A stretch of 64,000 nucleotides of DNA from Mytilus edulis (lineage: Eukaryota > Mollusca > Bivalvia > Mytilida > Mytilidae). The notes below the pieces were generated by a model. The model made no database searches, had not been told where the DNA came from, and saw only the letters and a program-made list of their open reading frames with translations. The position numbers and the translations under genes were made by a program. Positions 23,916-37,300 of this stretch are shown piece by piece; the stretch's first letter is position 1; the number at the start of each line of letters is the position of its first letter. Location of the stretch: assembly GCF_963676685.1 (NCBI RefSeq), contig NC_092345.1:32325585-32389584 (forward strand), given 5' to 3'.

Positions 23916-26677
23916 GTAAAGTATTTGCATTTTATAAATGACAGTGTGATATAATAATCAAGTCGTATGCTAAAAATCAACAGAGAATATTAGTCTTTTT
24001 ATTTTACATTTCCTTCAAAATTATGTCTTACCGAATTTATTTTCATCATATCGGTTTCATATATATATATTTTATTTTAATTTTAATTTTAATAAACTTA
24101 TATTGCCTTGCTTAAATTTTGTGTCCTAGTATTAAATATGTGAACTTGTACAGTTAAGTAATGCTCTCAACGTGTTCAGGTAATATTGTAAACAAAAGTC
24201 CGCCATTTTGAACTCGTGAATAAGGTCAACAAACTTCTGACGATCATGTCGATTAGCAATATTATGGCTTGTTCGTAATAACTTAATGCTAAATATGATT
24301 TATTATTTGAAAAAACCCATTGTTTAAACAAATTTAAAACAGATATTAGTCAAACAGCTACTGGCAGGATTGTATTTGTTTATAGTTATAAACTGGTATT
24401 TTTAGTAGTAGCTATATAGCAACTATTTATAGAATTTTTATGAATATAAAAGGAAACAACACGGTGTACAATAGTAAATCTTTCCGGATCGATGTCCAAG
24501 TTATTATTGAAAGTGATTTCCCTCATTTACACGATATTTGGAGGTTACGAGTATATCTCTGTTGAAATATGTTTATCATTGCATACAGATCGATATATGG
24601 AGATCAAATGTTCTTTTTATGAAAACGTAAACAAGCTAAAATAGTAATATAAATAATGAATTATGTATTGAATATGTATATGATAACGGTTTCATAACAT
24701 TTATTCTATGCCCGTCTAAAGAAATAAATTAATTTTTATAATTAAACACTTTAATGTTTATGTTTGTTGTTGGAAATTATTATTGTAAAGTATATTGTTT
24801 AAGATGAAACAAAAACAATATAACAAGACACAATAGAAAAAATATCACATATCATCTTCTATAAAACAATTAACAAAAAATCTGCAGGTGAAAAACGTTA
24901 TTGTTTTTTTTTCTTTTAGAGAAAAACGCATACTTTATTTGTCACTGAATAAATACAAATGAGAATTTAATAATGAATAGAAAAATAAAATTCATGATAC
25001 TGTAAACTCTTAAAAACATTGTTTGAATAATTGAGGGATTTCATGTTTTGTAATCATCAGTAGATTTTTTTTATTGTTGTTTAAACAAACTTAACTAATA
25101 AACTAAATGACTAATTTCTACTAATTTTGACTTAATTCTTGTTGATTAAAAAATGGTAAAAATGAAATGTAAATAAAAGACGGTGTCGGGTAACATCATT
25201 GCATTTTCCTTCTTTTTTCATTATTTCACGTTTACATGAGATGTGAATTGAAACAAGTATAAATATCAAGTTTTTCTATCATTGAAAAATAATTGTCCAG
25301 AGTCCAGTCCGTACATTGTTTATTTAAAGTTACGCTGACTATTCCCTGTTATGTTTATCATATAAATTGTCACAAAATTGTCACTTTTATTAAAAATAAT
25401 TATTAAAGAGAATATTCCCTAAATCAATGTTGTTCAATTGCTATAAAAACACAGAGGTTTAATTTGTTTATTTAATATTTTTTTATCTAAATTCACATTT
25501 CGCCTTAGTTTAATTCCCATCTGGCCTTAGTATATATCTTTTACCATTTTTACTTGGAATTCACAGCTAAGGCGAAATGAGAACACACCATTTATACTGT
25601 CCGCAATTATTGTTGTTATATAAACATGTACCAAAATGTTATTAATATGGATAACACTTCAGTCTATCCGCCTCGTAACAGGACCACACATCCAGGCTTG
25701 TTACTGTATCAACGAAATTTTACTTAAATGTAACAGACAAAAAGTATTGATATATTTCTTTTGTCAAGTTTGTATACGTTTTAATATTCGACAAAACGAG
25801 CACCATAGCTAAGAGAGCTTGTGTTTGTATGCTTTTTTTTTTTACTGTAGAATCAAAATAAATAATTCTATTCTAATCAATATAGAGAATTTTCCAAACA
25901 TTGAGCGTTGGCTTTGTGTCTGTAAGTTTATTGTGAAGCAGGACTATCATGATATCTTAAACATGTACATTAATATAAGATACACGATCGTGCATGTAAG
26001 ATACAATGTACCTGTGAGTTCGTTTTTTATAAATGCTTTTGTGGGGATATCTGTTATTAATTTTTTAAGCAAACTTGCCAGTCGAGTGTAGGAATTGTGA
26101 AAGTCTTAATTTTTTGAGTGATTGACACTTTTATGCGATGCATTTCGTCTCTAATGCCCATTAAAATCAGCTCATAAACAAGGAGTTAGGTCATTTGATG
26201 TTCTCATAAAGCTTTCGTGACAGTGATTTGTTTCGTGTTTACAGAATGTGATGAACAATATTTGAATGCTTAACGATGTAAGATGCTTTTCAATTTTGGA
26301 ATAAAATCGTTGTTAATTCATTGAGTCATCTTACATATTTATATTATATAAAAAAAATTTGACAGGAACACATTGCTAAAAACTTATATACACTACACAC
26401 ATATACTTCCGTAAGTTCTACACAAACTTTGATTTTGCTTCATACAAATCATTATCTGTTTTTATATTTCGTACGCCAGGGTTGCTTGTCGTAACTTGCC
26501 TTACTATGTACTTATGCACAGCATTTTGTTTTTATCTTACAGGTTTGATCGAAACTGAGTACCAAGCATCCTCCAAGAATCAAAGACAAAGAGTAGTTTT
26601 TTGTTTGTTAAAAAACCCCAACACAGCTGAATATCACATTATATTTATAATTTAGTAAGAAAGGGTAAGAATCTACA
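23916..26677. other. AT-rich noncoding DNA, possible large intron
   Basis: No exon or repeat of substance was found. It includes a perfect 12-bp inverted repeat (ATTTCGCCTTAG at 25497-25508, its reverse complement at 25567-25578) and, at its end, a strong-looking 3' splice signal (TTTTTATCTTACAG at about 26530-26543) that could not be tied to a coherent exon. Confidence 0.35.
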
Positions 26678-26764
26678 TAAAATTGAGAATGGAAATGGGG
26701 AATGTGTCAAAGAGACAACAACCCGACCAAATAAAAAACAACAGCAGAGGGTCACCAACAGGTC
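26678..26764 (-). mobile_element. 87-bp truncated retroposon end
   Basis: ATAAAATTGAGAATGG ... GTCACCAACAGGTCT matches the same end of the copies at 6549 and 54840 and then stops abruptly. The 135-codon frame over 26683-27090 starts inside this repeat and continues into Lys/Asn-rich simple sequence; I do not treat it as a gene. Confidence 0.6.
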
Positions 26765-28982
26765 TGTATATTCAATATTTGGTTGAGGCTACGAAGAATT
26801 CCTTAAAATTAACAGGCAACACCATTGCCAAACAAAAACAAGTTATAAAAATAATAAATAAAAAAAACCAAAAAAAACCAACGTTGACAACCTTAAGCAA
26901 TGACAACGACGGTTCACAAAAAGAGTTCAAGAGTTCCGTAACGAATTTGCCCAATAAAAAAATTTCGGCGAAGAAATGTGCTTATTTCAGAAAGGATAAG
27001 ATACCAACAAAATATGCATTTATTTCCTGTCTGCTTTGTAAAGAAAAAAATACTGATAGTATTTCACTTGTAGAAATGGTTTGTTTATAATATAGGAACA
27101 TGTTCAAGACTGAAAAGTGATGAATAAAAAATGTTCGGACGACTATAAACCCAAAATGTCTATAAATATGTTAGGGTACTAAGGGTAGATACGCTATAAA
27201 TGGTTCTTGATTAATAAGTTCTTGTTCCACGTAAGTTATTAATTGCGGAGCTCGGCGTACAGTTACAAAAAGGGAAGTAAGGGCAGATCGCAAGTTAGTA
27301 AGATTTGGGGGAAAACACGCAGTATGTGATTGCTGACATATGATATTTCGACTTTGATAAAAGACTTTTCCTTAGTTGCAGAGCCTTACATCTATGAGGG
27401 AAATAATATAAAGTGTAGGAACTAGGGTTAATGTTTTTGCAAAAGATTAAAACACTTGCCATTGAGCCAAGGACTTCGGTGATAACCAAACGAAAAAAAA
27501 AAACAAACTCTTTGTTAATTTTAAAAATACGGGAATTGTAAAAGAAGAAAAAACATGCCCATATGACTATATATAGATATTCAAGCCAAAACATGATTAT
27601 GTTCAGTTGAACCAATTTTAACCAATGATTTTAAGTTATCAAAATGATTTCATTACATGTATTTGAAACTCTGCGGGCTCAATGATTACACACTATCTGT
27701 GACATAGATGACCACGGGTATGATCAATTTTCTTTTATTTCGGTTATGTCGTCACATTATGCGATTAATTACCAAGTTTTTATTTTGCTTAAGCCACACG
27801 CCCGAGGCCGATAATTGAGCAAAACACCCGAGGCGGATATTTGAGCTGCACGTTCGAGGGCCGATAGTCAAGCTTCTGAGTTCCCATTATGATGTTTAGT
27901 TTAAGGGTTGGGGTTTATGTGTAATTGTTTTTAGAATTTAATGCTTATTTTTTCATAGCGGTGAAACGCGTCGACTGAAGAACATTTTCTTTCAAGCTGT
28001 TCTGCCACATACTAATAATTTGCACATGTTCTACGCTTTTTCACCACTCTAAATTTAAAAAAAGAGGCATTCGATTCTTAGAACCATGAACTCAATGGAA
28101 CTAGCTTTATTGATTGTTTTGCTGTGTATTGTTTTAACGTTGTCCCGTACTAGCTTGCACGTGCAGTCATATGTAATGCATTTTATACGGAAATAAAAGC
28201 TATAATGCAAAAGTCAATAAAATTTACGGAATCGTATGAAACTTCTATGTCATATTATGTAGTTAAATGTATATATTTGGTGCATTTTAATTTCATCCAT
28301 GCTTATTCTGTATCTTTTTGTTTTGAAAAGCTTTTCATTTCAAATTGTCACAATCGTTAATGTATTAAGATTTATACAGAATTAACGTACAAATGATTTA
28401 CGCCTCCTAGATTAACAAGATATATCTACCCGTCCGCTAATGGAGGATGCATTATCACTACTAAGTTGCATTATCACTACTAAGTTGCATTATCACTACT
28501 AAGTTGCATTATCCTCTATTACAAAATTACGGGCCAGTGTTAGCCTATCCTATCACTTAGCGTCTGTTTCTGTCGTCGTAGTTCGTTAACTTTTGAAAAA
28601 GGAGTAGGGGCAATAGGGCCCTAATTTGGCCTAAATATCACTACCAATTTTAAAGATATGATACATATACTGCCTTGAAATGATGTATTTTTCAATTTTT
28701 ATTCGATTTTAGCTATTACATTGAAAACTCTAAGAGAGTGAAAAACTTTAAGAAGCAACAATGACCAGTAAGACCAGATCTACAATTAATACGATATGGT
28801 CGAAATCGTCAGTTGAATCCTTAAATGACTATTTGTTTATGCGTTGTTGTCTATTATGTTAAAAGTTAAGTAGATGGAAAGGATTTTTAGGTACAAAAAA
28901 AAATAAAAAAGACGTTATTTAACATGACCGGAATAGATTGTCAACATCTTATAGGTGTTATTGCTCTTTATTTTATAAAAAA
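26765..28982. other. Noncoding DNA with two small tandem repeats
   Basis: 27787-27870 has three diverged ~28-bp units around CCCGAGGC.GATA.TTGAGC. 28448-28513 has three near-identical 19-bp units, TGCATTATCACTACTAAGT. The rest is unremarkable; the Phe-rich frame at 27295-27615 (-) is low-complexity. Confidence 0.5.
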
Positions 28983-29290
28983 TAAGATGTGGTATGATTG
29001 CCAATGTGACAACTCTCCACAAGAGACAGAATGACACAGAAATTAACAACTACTAGTATAGGTCACCGTACGGCCTTCAACATTGAGCAAAGCCCAGACC
29101 GCATAGTCAGCTATAAAAAGGAAAGAAATGACAAATGTAAAACAATCCAAACGAGAAAACTAACGGCCTTATTTATGAACAACAAATGAACGAAAAACAA
29201 ACATGTAACACATCAACAAACGACAACAACTGAATTTCAGGCTCCTGACTTGGGACTGTATGTATGTGCCTGTTTAAAGTCAGGATGTAC
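28983..29290 (-). mobile_element. Retroposon copy ('CATACCACATC' family), inverted
   Basis: It begins AAGATGTGGTATGATTGCCA and carries GTACGGCCTTCAAC, AACGAGAAAACTAACGGCC and GGCTCCTGACTTGGGACT. It is the reverse complement of the order seen at 19830-20150. The word TCCCAAGTCAGGAGC.T is shared with the other retroposon family at 54590. Confidence 0.6.
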
Positions 29291-29469
29291 TTATAATATA
29301 ACTATCTTGAAAACGGTTTCACATAAAAAGAAACTTTAAAAGTCAAAATTGATCAGAAAAGCAAGATCTATATGAAAATCAGATAAATAAGCATACACGA
29401 CTCACATCAATTGAATTTACCTTTTTCCTCCAAAAGTCCTATATGGCGTAATTATGCTTCTAAACTCCG

Positions 29470-29700
29470 TCCATCTTTTCGACCGTGACTATAAAAAAAA
29501 CCCACACACACACATGATGACATCGCTTCTTTGCTCTCGTCCAAGCAGACTCAATCCGAGTGCAGAGGTCGAAGGTACGGAACCTAGCCGGGTCATACCA
29601 AAGACTTAGATTTGGTTGTATGAGCAGAGCGTGGTCGGTTCAACGTGTCGGTCAATAAAATGCATATTTTGTTATCATATCATATTAACATGTTATCGCC
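29470..29700 (+). repeat. Fragment of a dispersed repeat (SINE-like?)
   Basis: CATCGCTTCTTTGCTCTCG, CCGAGTGCAGAGGTCGAAGG and CGGAACCTAGCCGGGTCATA: I recall this text as dispersed in bivalve DNA. Neither end can be fixed here and there is no second copy in the window. Confidence 0.3.
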
Positions 29701-30342
29701 CTGATTTGCTACTGGACATTGAACAGCCATCCATCATATATATGGGATGCCTTTTTATAAGACCGCAAACACACATTTTGCAATCGTATATTGGTATCAC
29801 GTCAACGTCGTCGTCGTCTGCGTCGTCCGAAAACACTTAGTTTCCGGACAATAACTTTAGTTTAAGTTAATGGATCTCCATGAAATTTAAACGCAAGGTT
29901 TGAAACCACAAATTGAAGGTTGGGATTGATTTTGGCGGTTATTGTCCAAACAGTTTAGGAATTAAGGGCCTAAAAGGGGTCCAAATAAGCATTTTTATTC
30001 TAGTTTCCAGACAATAACTTGTGTGGAAGTGTACGGAGCTCTCTGAAATTGTACCACAAGGTTCCATACCTTAAAAGGAATGTTGTGATTGATTTTGGGG
30101 GTTATGGCTCTAACTGTTTAGAAATTATTTCTTGACCAATTTAATTGGGTTTTATTCCTGAATTCTTTGGGCTCTTTAATATGCTGAATATAACCGTGTA
30201 TAAAGTTTTTGGATTTTAGGCCCGTTTTTAAATTGGTCCACATTGTGGTCCAAAGGGTCCAAAACTAAACTTTGTATAATTTCATAAAAAAATGAATTAT
30301 TGGGGTTCTTCGATATTCCGAATCTAACCGTGTATTTAGATT

Positions 30343-32189
30343 TTTATACGACCGCTAAAATTGAAAATTTTTTGGTCGTATATTGGTATCACGTTGGCGT
30401 CGTCGTCTGCGTCGTCGTCATCGTCGTCGTCGTCGTAGTCCAAAGACTTTTGGGATTCGCACTATAACTTTAGTTTAAGTAAATAGAAATCTATAAAAAA
30501 TTTAAACACAAGGTTTATGACCACAAAAGGAAGGTTGGGATTGATTTTGGAAGTTTTGGTCCCAACAGTTTAGGAAAAAGGGTCCAAAAAGGGCCCAAAT
30601 AAGCATTTTCTTGGTTTTCGCACTATAACTTTAGTTAAAACAAAATAGAAATCTATGACATTTTGGCACAAGGTTTATGACCACAAAAGGAAGGTTGGGA
30701 TCGATTTTGGGAATTTTGGTTCCAACTGTTTAGGAATTAGGGGCCAAAAAGGGCCCAAATAAGCATTATTCTTGGTGTTCGCACAATAACTTTAGTTTAA
30801 GTAAATAAAAATCAATGAAATTTAAACACAAGGTTTATGAGCACAAAAGGAAGGTTGGGATTGATTTTGGGAGTTGAGATCTCAACAGTTTAGGAATAAG
30901 GGGCCAAAAGGGGCCCAAATAAGCATTTTTCTTGGTTTTCGCACCATAACTTTAGTATAAGTAAATAGAAATGTATGAAATTTAAACACAAGGTTTATGA
31001 CCATTTGGAAGGTTGGGATTGATTTTGGAAGTTTTGGTCCCAACAGTTTAGGAATAAGGGGCCCAAAGGGTCCAAAATTAAACTTTGTTTGATTTCATCA
31101 AAAATTAAATAATTGGGGTTTTTTGATATGCCGAATCTAACTGTGTATGTAGATTCTTAATTTTTGGTCCCTTTTTCAAATTGGTCTACATTAAGGTCCA
31201 AAGGGTACAAAATTAAACTTAGTTTGATTTAACAAAAATTGAATCCTTGGGGTTCTTTGATAGGCTGAATCTAAAAATGTACTTAGATTTTTTATTATTG
31301 GCCCAGTTTTCAAGTTGGTCCTAATCGGGGTCCAAAATTAAACTGGTTTGATTTCATCAAAAATTGAATAATTGAGGTTCTTTGATATGCCAAATCTAAC
31401 TGTGTATGTAGATTCTTAATTTTCGGTCCCGTTTTCAAATTGGTCTACATTAAAGTCCAAAAGGGTCCAAAATTAAACTAAGTTTGATTTTCACAAAAAT
31501 TGCACAGTATTCAGCAATAGCAAGAAATCTTCAATTGCACAGTAATGTGCAATAGCAAGTATTTTCAATTGCACAGTATTGCGCAATAGCAAGAAATATC
31601 TAATTGCACAATATTGCGCAATAGCAAGAATTTTTCAATAGGAGTTATCTTTCTTTGTCCAGAATAGTAGTTGAATCAACTTAAATCATTGTTTTATACA
31701 ATATACAATGTATATTCACTACCAACTGATAAATTAAAACGATCTTTACCATTCAGTGATTACAATCACTTTTTTTACATTTTAATATTTTATGATGTAT
31801 TTAAATGAGTAGTTATTGTTGCAAACTCCATTAGAAATTTGAATTGAGATCAGTTTTGGAATAAGGGAAAGGGGATGTGAAAAATTAATTGCGGGGGGGG
31901 GTTCAATTTTTCTCATTTCAGATTTATACATAAAAAGAAAATTTCTTCAAACATTTTTTTGAGAGGATTAATATTCAACAGCATAGTGAATTGCTCAAAG
32001 GCAAAAAACAAATTTTAAGTCTATTAGACCACATTCATTCTGTGTCAGAAACCTATGCTGTGTCAACTATTTAATCACAATCCAAATTTAAAGCTGAATC
32101 CAGCTTGAATGTTGTGTCCATACTTGCCCCAACCGTTCAGGGTTCAACCTCTGCGGTCCTATAAAGCTGCGCCCTGCGGAGCATCTGGT
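30343..32189 (+). mobile_element. HINE copy B (complete, 1.85 kb)
   Basis: The 5' end is TTTATACGACCGC with a 5' hairpin (TACGACC ... GGTCGTA), then (GTC)n, four ~155-bp core units (CGCACTATAACTTTAG ... GGTTTATGACCACAAAAGG ... CCCAAATAAGCATT), about three units of a second core type (GGGTCCAAAATTAAACT ... GTGTATGTAGATTC), then ~34-bp units with TTGCACA.TATTGCGCAATAGC (31500-31640). The right domain ends CTGCGGTCCTATAAA + hairpin GCTGCGCCCTGCGGAGC + ATCTGG. The subterminal inverted copy of the 5' end just before a 3' hairpin, with insertion between two Ts, is the Helentron/HINE layout. Confidence 0.8.
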
Positions 32190-34317
32190 TAATTCTTGGT
32201 CCCGTATTCAAATGGGTCCACATTAAGGTCCAAAGGGTTCAAAATTAAACTTAGTTTGATTTTAACAAAAATTGAATTCTTTGGGTTCTGAAATCTAAAC
32301 ATGTATTTAGACTTTTGATTATGGGCCCAGTTTTTAAGTTGGTTCAAATCGGGGTCCAAAATTAAACTTTGTTTGATTTCAACAAAAATTGAATATATTG
32401 GGTAATTTGATATGCTGAATCTAACCGTGTATTAAGTTTTTATACGACCGCAAAATTTGAAAATTTTTTCGTCGTATATTGCTATCACGTTGGCGTCGGC
32501 GTCGTCGTCGTCGTCGTCGTCGTCCGGCGTCCGAATACTTTTAGTTTTCGCACTCTAACTTTAGTAAAAGTGAATGGAAATCTATGAAATTTTAACACAA
32601 GGTTTATGACCACAAAAAGAAGGTTGGTATTGATTTTGGGAGTTTTGGTCCCAACATTTTAGGAATTAGGGGCCAAAAAGGGCCCAAATAAGCATTTTCT
32701 TGGTTTTCGCACTATAACTTTAGTTTAAGTGAATAGAAATCTATGAAATTTTGACACAAGGTTTATGACCACAAAAGGAAGGTTGGGATTGATTTTGGGG
32801 GTTTTGGTTCCAACAGTTTAGGAATTAAGGGCCAAAAAAGGGCCCAAATAAGCATTATTCTTGGTTTTCGCACAATAACTTTAGTATAAGTAAATAGAAA
32901 TCAATGAAATTTTAGCACAAGGTTTATGACCACAAAAGGAAGGTTGGGATTGATTTTTGGAGTTGAGGTCACAACAGTTTATGAATTAGGGGCCAAAAAG
33001 GGGCCCTATTAAGCATTATTTTTGGTTTTTGCACCATAACTTTAGTATAAGTTAATAGAAATCTATGAAATTTAAACACAAGGTTTGTGACCATAAAAGG
33101 AAGGTTGGGTTTGATTTTGGGAGTTTTGGTCCTAACAGTTTAGGAATAAGGGGCCCAAAGGGTCCAAAATTGAACTTTGTGTGATTTCATCAAAAATTGA
33201 ATAATTGGGGTTCTTTGATATGCCGAATCTAACTATGTATGTAGATTCTTAATTTTTGGTCCCGTTTTCAAATTGGTCTACATTAAGGTCCAAAGGGTCC
33301 AAAATTAAACTTAGTTTGATTTTAACAAAAATTGAATCCTTGGGGTTCTTTGATATGCTGAATTTAAAAATGTACTTAGATTTTTAATTATTGGCCTAGT
33401 TTTCAAGTTGGTCCAAATGGGGGTCCAAAATTAAACTTTGTTTGATTTCTTCAAAAATTGAATAAATGGGTTCTTTGATATGCCAAATCTAACTGTGTAT
33501 GTAGATTCTTAATTTTTGGTCCAGTTTTCAAATTGGTCTACATTAAGGTCCAAAGGGTCCAAATTAAACTAAGTTTGATTTTAACAAAAATTAAATTCTT
33601 GGGCTTATTTGATATGCTTTATCTAAATATGTACTTTGATTTTTGATTATGGGCCCAGTTTTCAAGTTGGTCCAAATCAGGATTCCATATCAAGTATTGT
33701 GCAATAGCAAGACATTTTCAATTGCACAGTATTGCACAATAGCAAGAAATATCTAATTGCACAATATTGTGCAATAGCAATTAATTTTCAATTGGAGTTA
33801 TCTTTCTTTGTATAGAATAGTAGTTGATAATATATGTTGGAAATTTGCCAGACATGACTATGATGTCATTTTCTATTTTTATTTGCCAATAACTTTATGT
33901 AAATAACTTCATTGGAAATTTGCCAATATAAAATGTTGCTGATGAAGCTTTTTTTCCTTATCTTATCTAAAATGTTTTAGATAATGTATGTTGGAAATTT
34001 GCCAGACATGACTATGATGTCATTTTCTATTTTTATTTGCCAATAACTTTATGTAAATAACTTCATTGGAAATTTGCCAATATAAAATGTTGCTGATGAA
34101 GTTTTTTTTATTGTTTTATACAATAAACAATGTATATTCACTTTTACTACCAACCAATCTTTACCAAATCAAATCAAATCAAATATTTTATTGTCATATA
34201 AACTTTACAGTTTGTGACCAACATATATTAATACAATAAACACAATAAACATATATACATACATATTAAACATACAAAATATTAACAGCATTAAAATTTA
34301 TAACAACAAACAAGTTG

Positions 34318-37300
34318 TTAAGAGTCCCCTGCCCTCAGTTCTAATGACTTTTTCAAGAAGGATCCTAACTTATTTGTTTGTAAAGGCGATGATGGATTTA
34401 GTAAATAATGAATTTTTTCTTCTTCATTTAAATTATTAAAGTTATTATTTTCTGTACATATGTGATGAAAAAATTCATTTCTTAGAGTTTTATTATACTC
34501 ACAATATAGTAAAAAATGTTTCTCATCCTCTAGTATTTTACATTTATGGCAAAGACGTTCCTCTCTTGGGATTTTAAAATATCTCCCCTTTTCAATCAAG
34601 AGGGAGTGATCACTTATTCTAAATTTAGTGATTAATCTCCTTATCTGAAAATTATATGTATTTAGATAATATTCTAGTTTGTAATCTTTTTTAAGTTTTT
34701 TATAGAGAAAAAATTTACTTTTATCATCGATGTTTTGAAATTTATTTTGAATTAAATCTTCATATCTATTTTTCATTTTTAACTTTATATCGTTTTTTAT
34801 TTTATTTACATCTTTTATGTCCTTACAAGTAGAAAGAATATTAAGGTCAACGTTAGTCTCTTTAACAACATTTTTAGCATATGTATACCATGAGTAAGTT
34901 CCTGTCAAATCTAGAGACTGTGCTAGAGAAAAAGCTTCCTTTAACAATGGATTAATATTATTATTATATAGTCTAGCTAAATATAAAAGGGTTTGTGTTT
35001 TAATAAAACATTCTATAGGCAATCTTCCTAATTCAACTCTTGCTCCTAAATTGGATGCATTTTTTCTTATCCCTAGAGTAGATTTACAAAATTTAAGATG
35101 CATATTTTCTATGGGGGTTTTGTCTATAAAATCAAGTTGATTAATTTCTTTTCCTGAAGTTAAGGCTCTGCTTTTGGCTCGATGAAAAGAAATATATGTA
35201 TCCAAATATGTTACTTCTGAATTATAGGTCATAATTGGTTTTACTAAAGAATCAAAAAGATTATTTGCTACTTTTATAGGTAGATTATTCAATGATTTAG
35301 TATATGATTTTATTGCAAAAAATACTTTTTTTGCTTTTTTTGTCAGCTCTAAAGTACTTTGTGATAAATTTCCATTACATTTTATCAACATTCCCAAAAA
35401 TGAATATTCTGTTACACTCTCTATGGCTTTATTCTCATAGTAAATATGTGATGTTTCACTTTTATGTTTTGACTGACTAAAAATCATGGATTTAGTTTTG
35501 TTTGTATTCAAAGAGAGTTGCCATTTGTTACAATATAATTTAACGTTATTTAAACTGTTTTGTAGACCCTCTTTTGATTCTGACAGGATTAAAAGATCAT
35601 CCGCAAAAAGAAGGCATCTTACCTTACTATTTATAAGTTTAAGGGGACTTGAATCATTTCCCTCAAAATTTTTTACAATATCATTTATAAAGACATTAAA
35701 TAAAGTGGGACTTAGTGTGTCTCCCTGTTTAACCCCTCTAGCAATATTAAAATATTCTGATACATAATCTTTATATTTTAAAGATGATTTAGTATTTAAG
35801 TATTGTTGTTTTATAACTCTATAAAAAGACTTGCCAACTCCCATTTTACATAATTTATAAAGTAAAGCAGTTCTCCATACTGAATCAAAAGCCTTTTTCA
35901 GATCTATGAAGCAGGCATAAATCTTTTTTTTCTCTTTATGTAAATATTTATTAATCAAGGACTTTAATAAAAAGATGCTATCAGCTGTTCTGTGATTTTC
36001 TCTGAAACCAAACTGACAATCACTTAATTGTTTGTCAACAATCTTGATTAGCCTATTATTTAATATGGCATTAAAAATTTTTGGTAGATTACTTATAAGA
36101 GAAATGCCTCTATAATTATTAGGGTCTAACTTGTCACCTTTTTTATGTAAAGGGATCATGAAAGATAATTTCCAAGAATCTGGATAATTACCTGTCTTTA
36201 AAATCAAATTAAAAACTTTTACAATAGAATTAATTATCACAGGTTGTGAGTGTTTGAGTATTTCATTCACAATTCTATCTGGACCTGCTGATTTGTTTAC
36301 TTTAAGGTTTGAAATGACCAGTTTTACTTCAGCAAATGTAATTGGTGCATCAGTTTCCATATTCAATTCAATATTATCTTCTATAATGTTTAGTTCACGT
36401 TCCAGTTTATTTACAAAGGATTTATCATATGAGGCTGGTGTACCCTGATCCTGAAAATGTTTTATGATTTTATTTTCATTCATTAAAATTTCAGGAATAT
36501 CTTCTTCAATATTTGGTTTCTTTTTTATTGCCTTTAGAACATTCCAGTATTCTTTTGGATTATTTTTTAAATTATCTGAAAGTGATTTATAAAGTTTTTG
36601 GTGATATTCAAATTTTTTCTGTTTAATCATTTTTTTTAGTTTTTTACATAATTCAAAATATTTAGATTTTAAACTTTTGTCATTTAAGTTATTCTTGATT
36701 TTATTTCCTAAATAGTTTATTTGTCTTTTTGTTTCATATACTACATTATCTGACCATACTTGTTTAATTTTTTTCTTTTTCTTTTTTGTTGGTTTAGATA
36801 TGACTTTACATGTATTTTCTGCAATAGTTTGTAAAATTTTGTTTAGTTTTTCAGTTGCACCATCAACGCCTAGTTTATTGCTATCAAAATGTTCCATCTC
36901 TAAATCTAAAATTTCCTTTTTAACATTTTCTGTTGATAGAACATCAATTAATTTTGAAGATGACAATTCTGTCCATTTGTATGATTTTATCAAATGCCAT
37001 CTCTTCTCATCTAAACATTTCTTCATACATGTATCTGATATAATAGAACAATTCATATATAAGTTTATTTGAACATGATCTGATAAATATGTAAAGTCAT
37101 TTGTTTTAAAGTATTTTACCTCAGGCAGGAGACTCTCACTTGCAATAGCATAATCAACTGTACTGAACCCAGTATTACACATATAAGTAAAATATCCCAG
37201 GGAATCTCCCAAAAAACGACCATTAAGTATACGAAGCCTTGAGGACGAACATAATTCAAGTAATTTATTCCCCAATGTATTCAAAGTGCTATCTTGGTTT

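Noticed and set aside
26530-26640. Exon following the acceptor TTTTTATCTTACAG
   Set aside because: Two of the three frames stop within a few codons; the remaining one runs into low-complexity sequence and a stop, and no donor or matching upstream phase was found.
26683-27090. 135-codon frame
   Set aside because: Starts inside a truncated retroposon end and continues as Lys/Asn-rich simple sequence.
29616-29840. Frame ending in a Ser/Thr run (74 codons)
   Set aside because: The Ser run is the translated (GTC)n microsatellite at the HINE A 5' end; the frame has no other support.
31500-31640. Short regular repeats that could be taken for a CRISPR array
   Set aside because: Units are contiguous with no spacers, are part of a eukaryotic mobile element and recur in every HINE copy.
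32120-32190. GGGTTCAACCTCTGCGG and GGGTTCGACCTCTGCGG as tRNA T-arm/B-box
   Set aside because: They are part of the HINE right domain; no acceptor stem, D-arm or anticodon arm fits around them.
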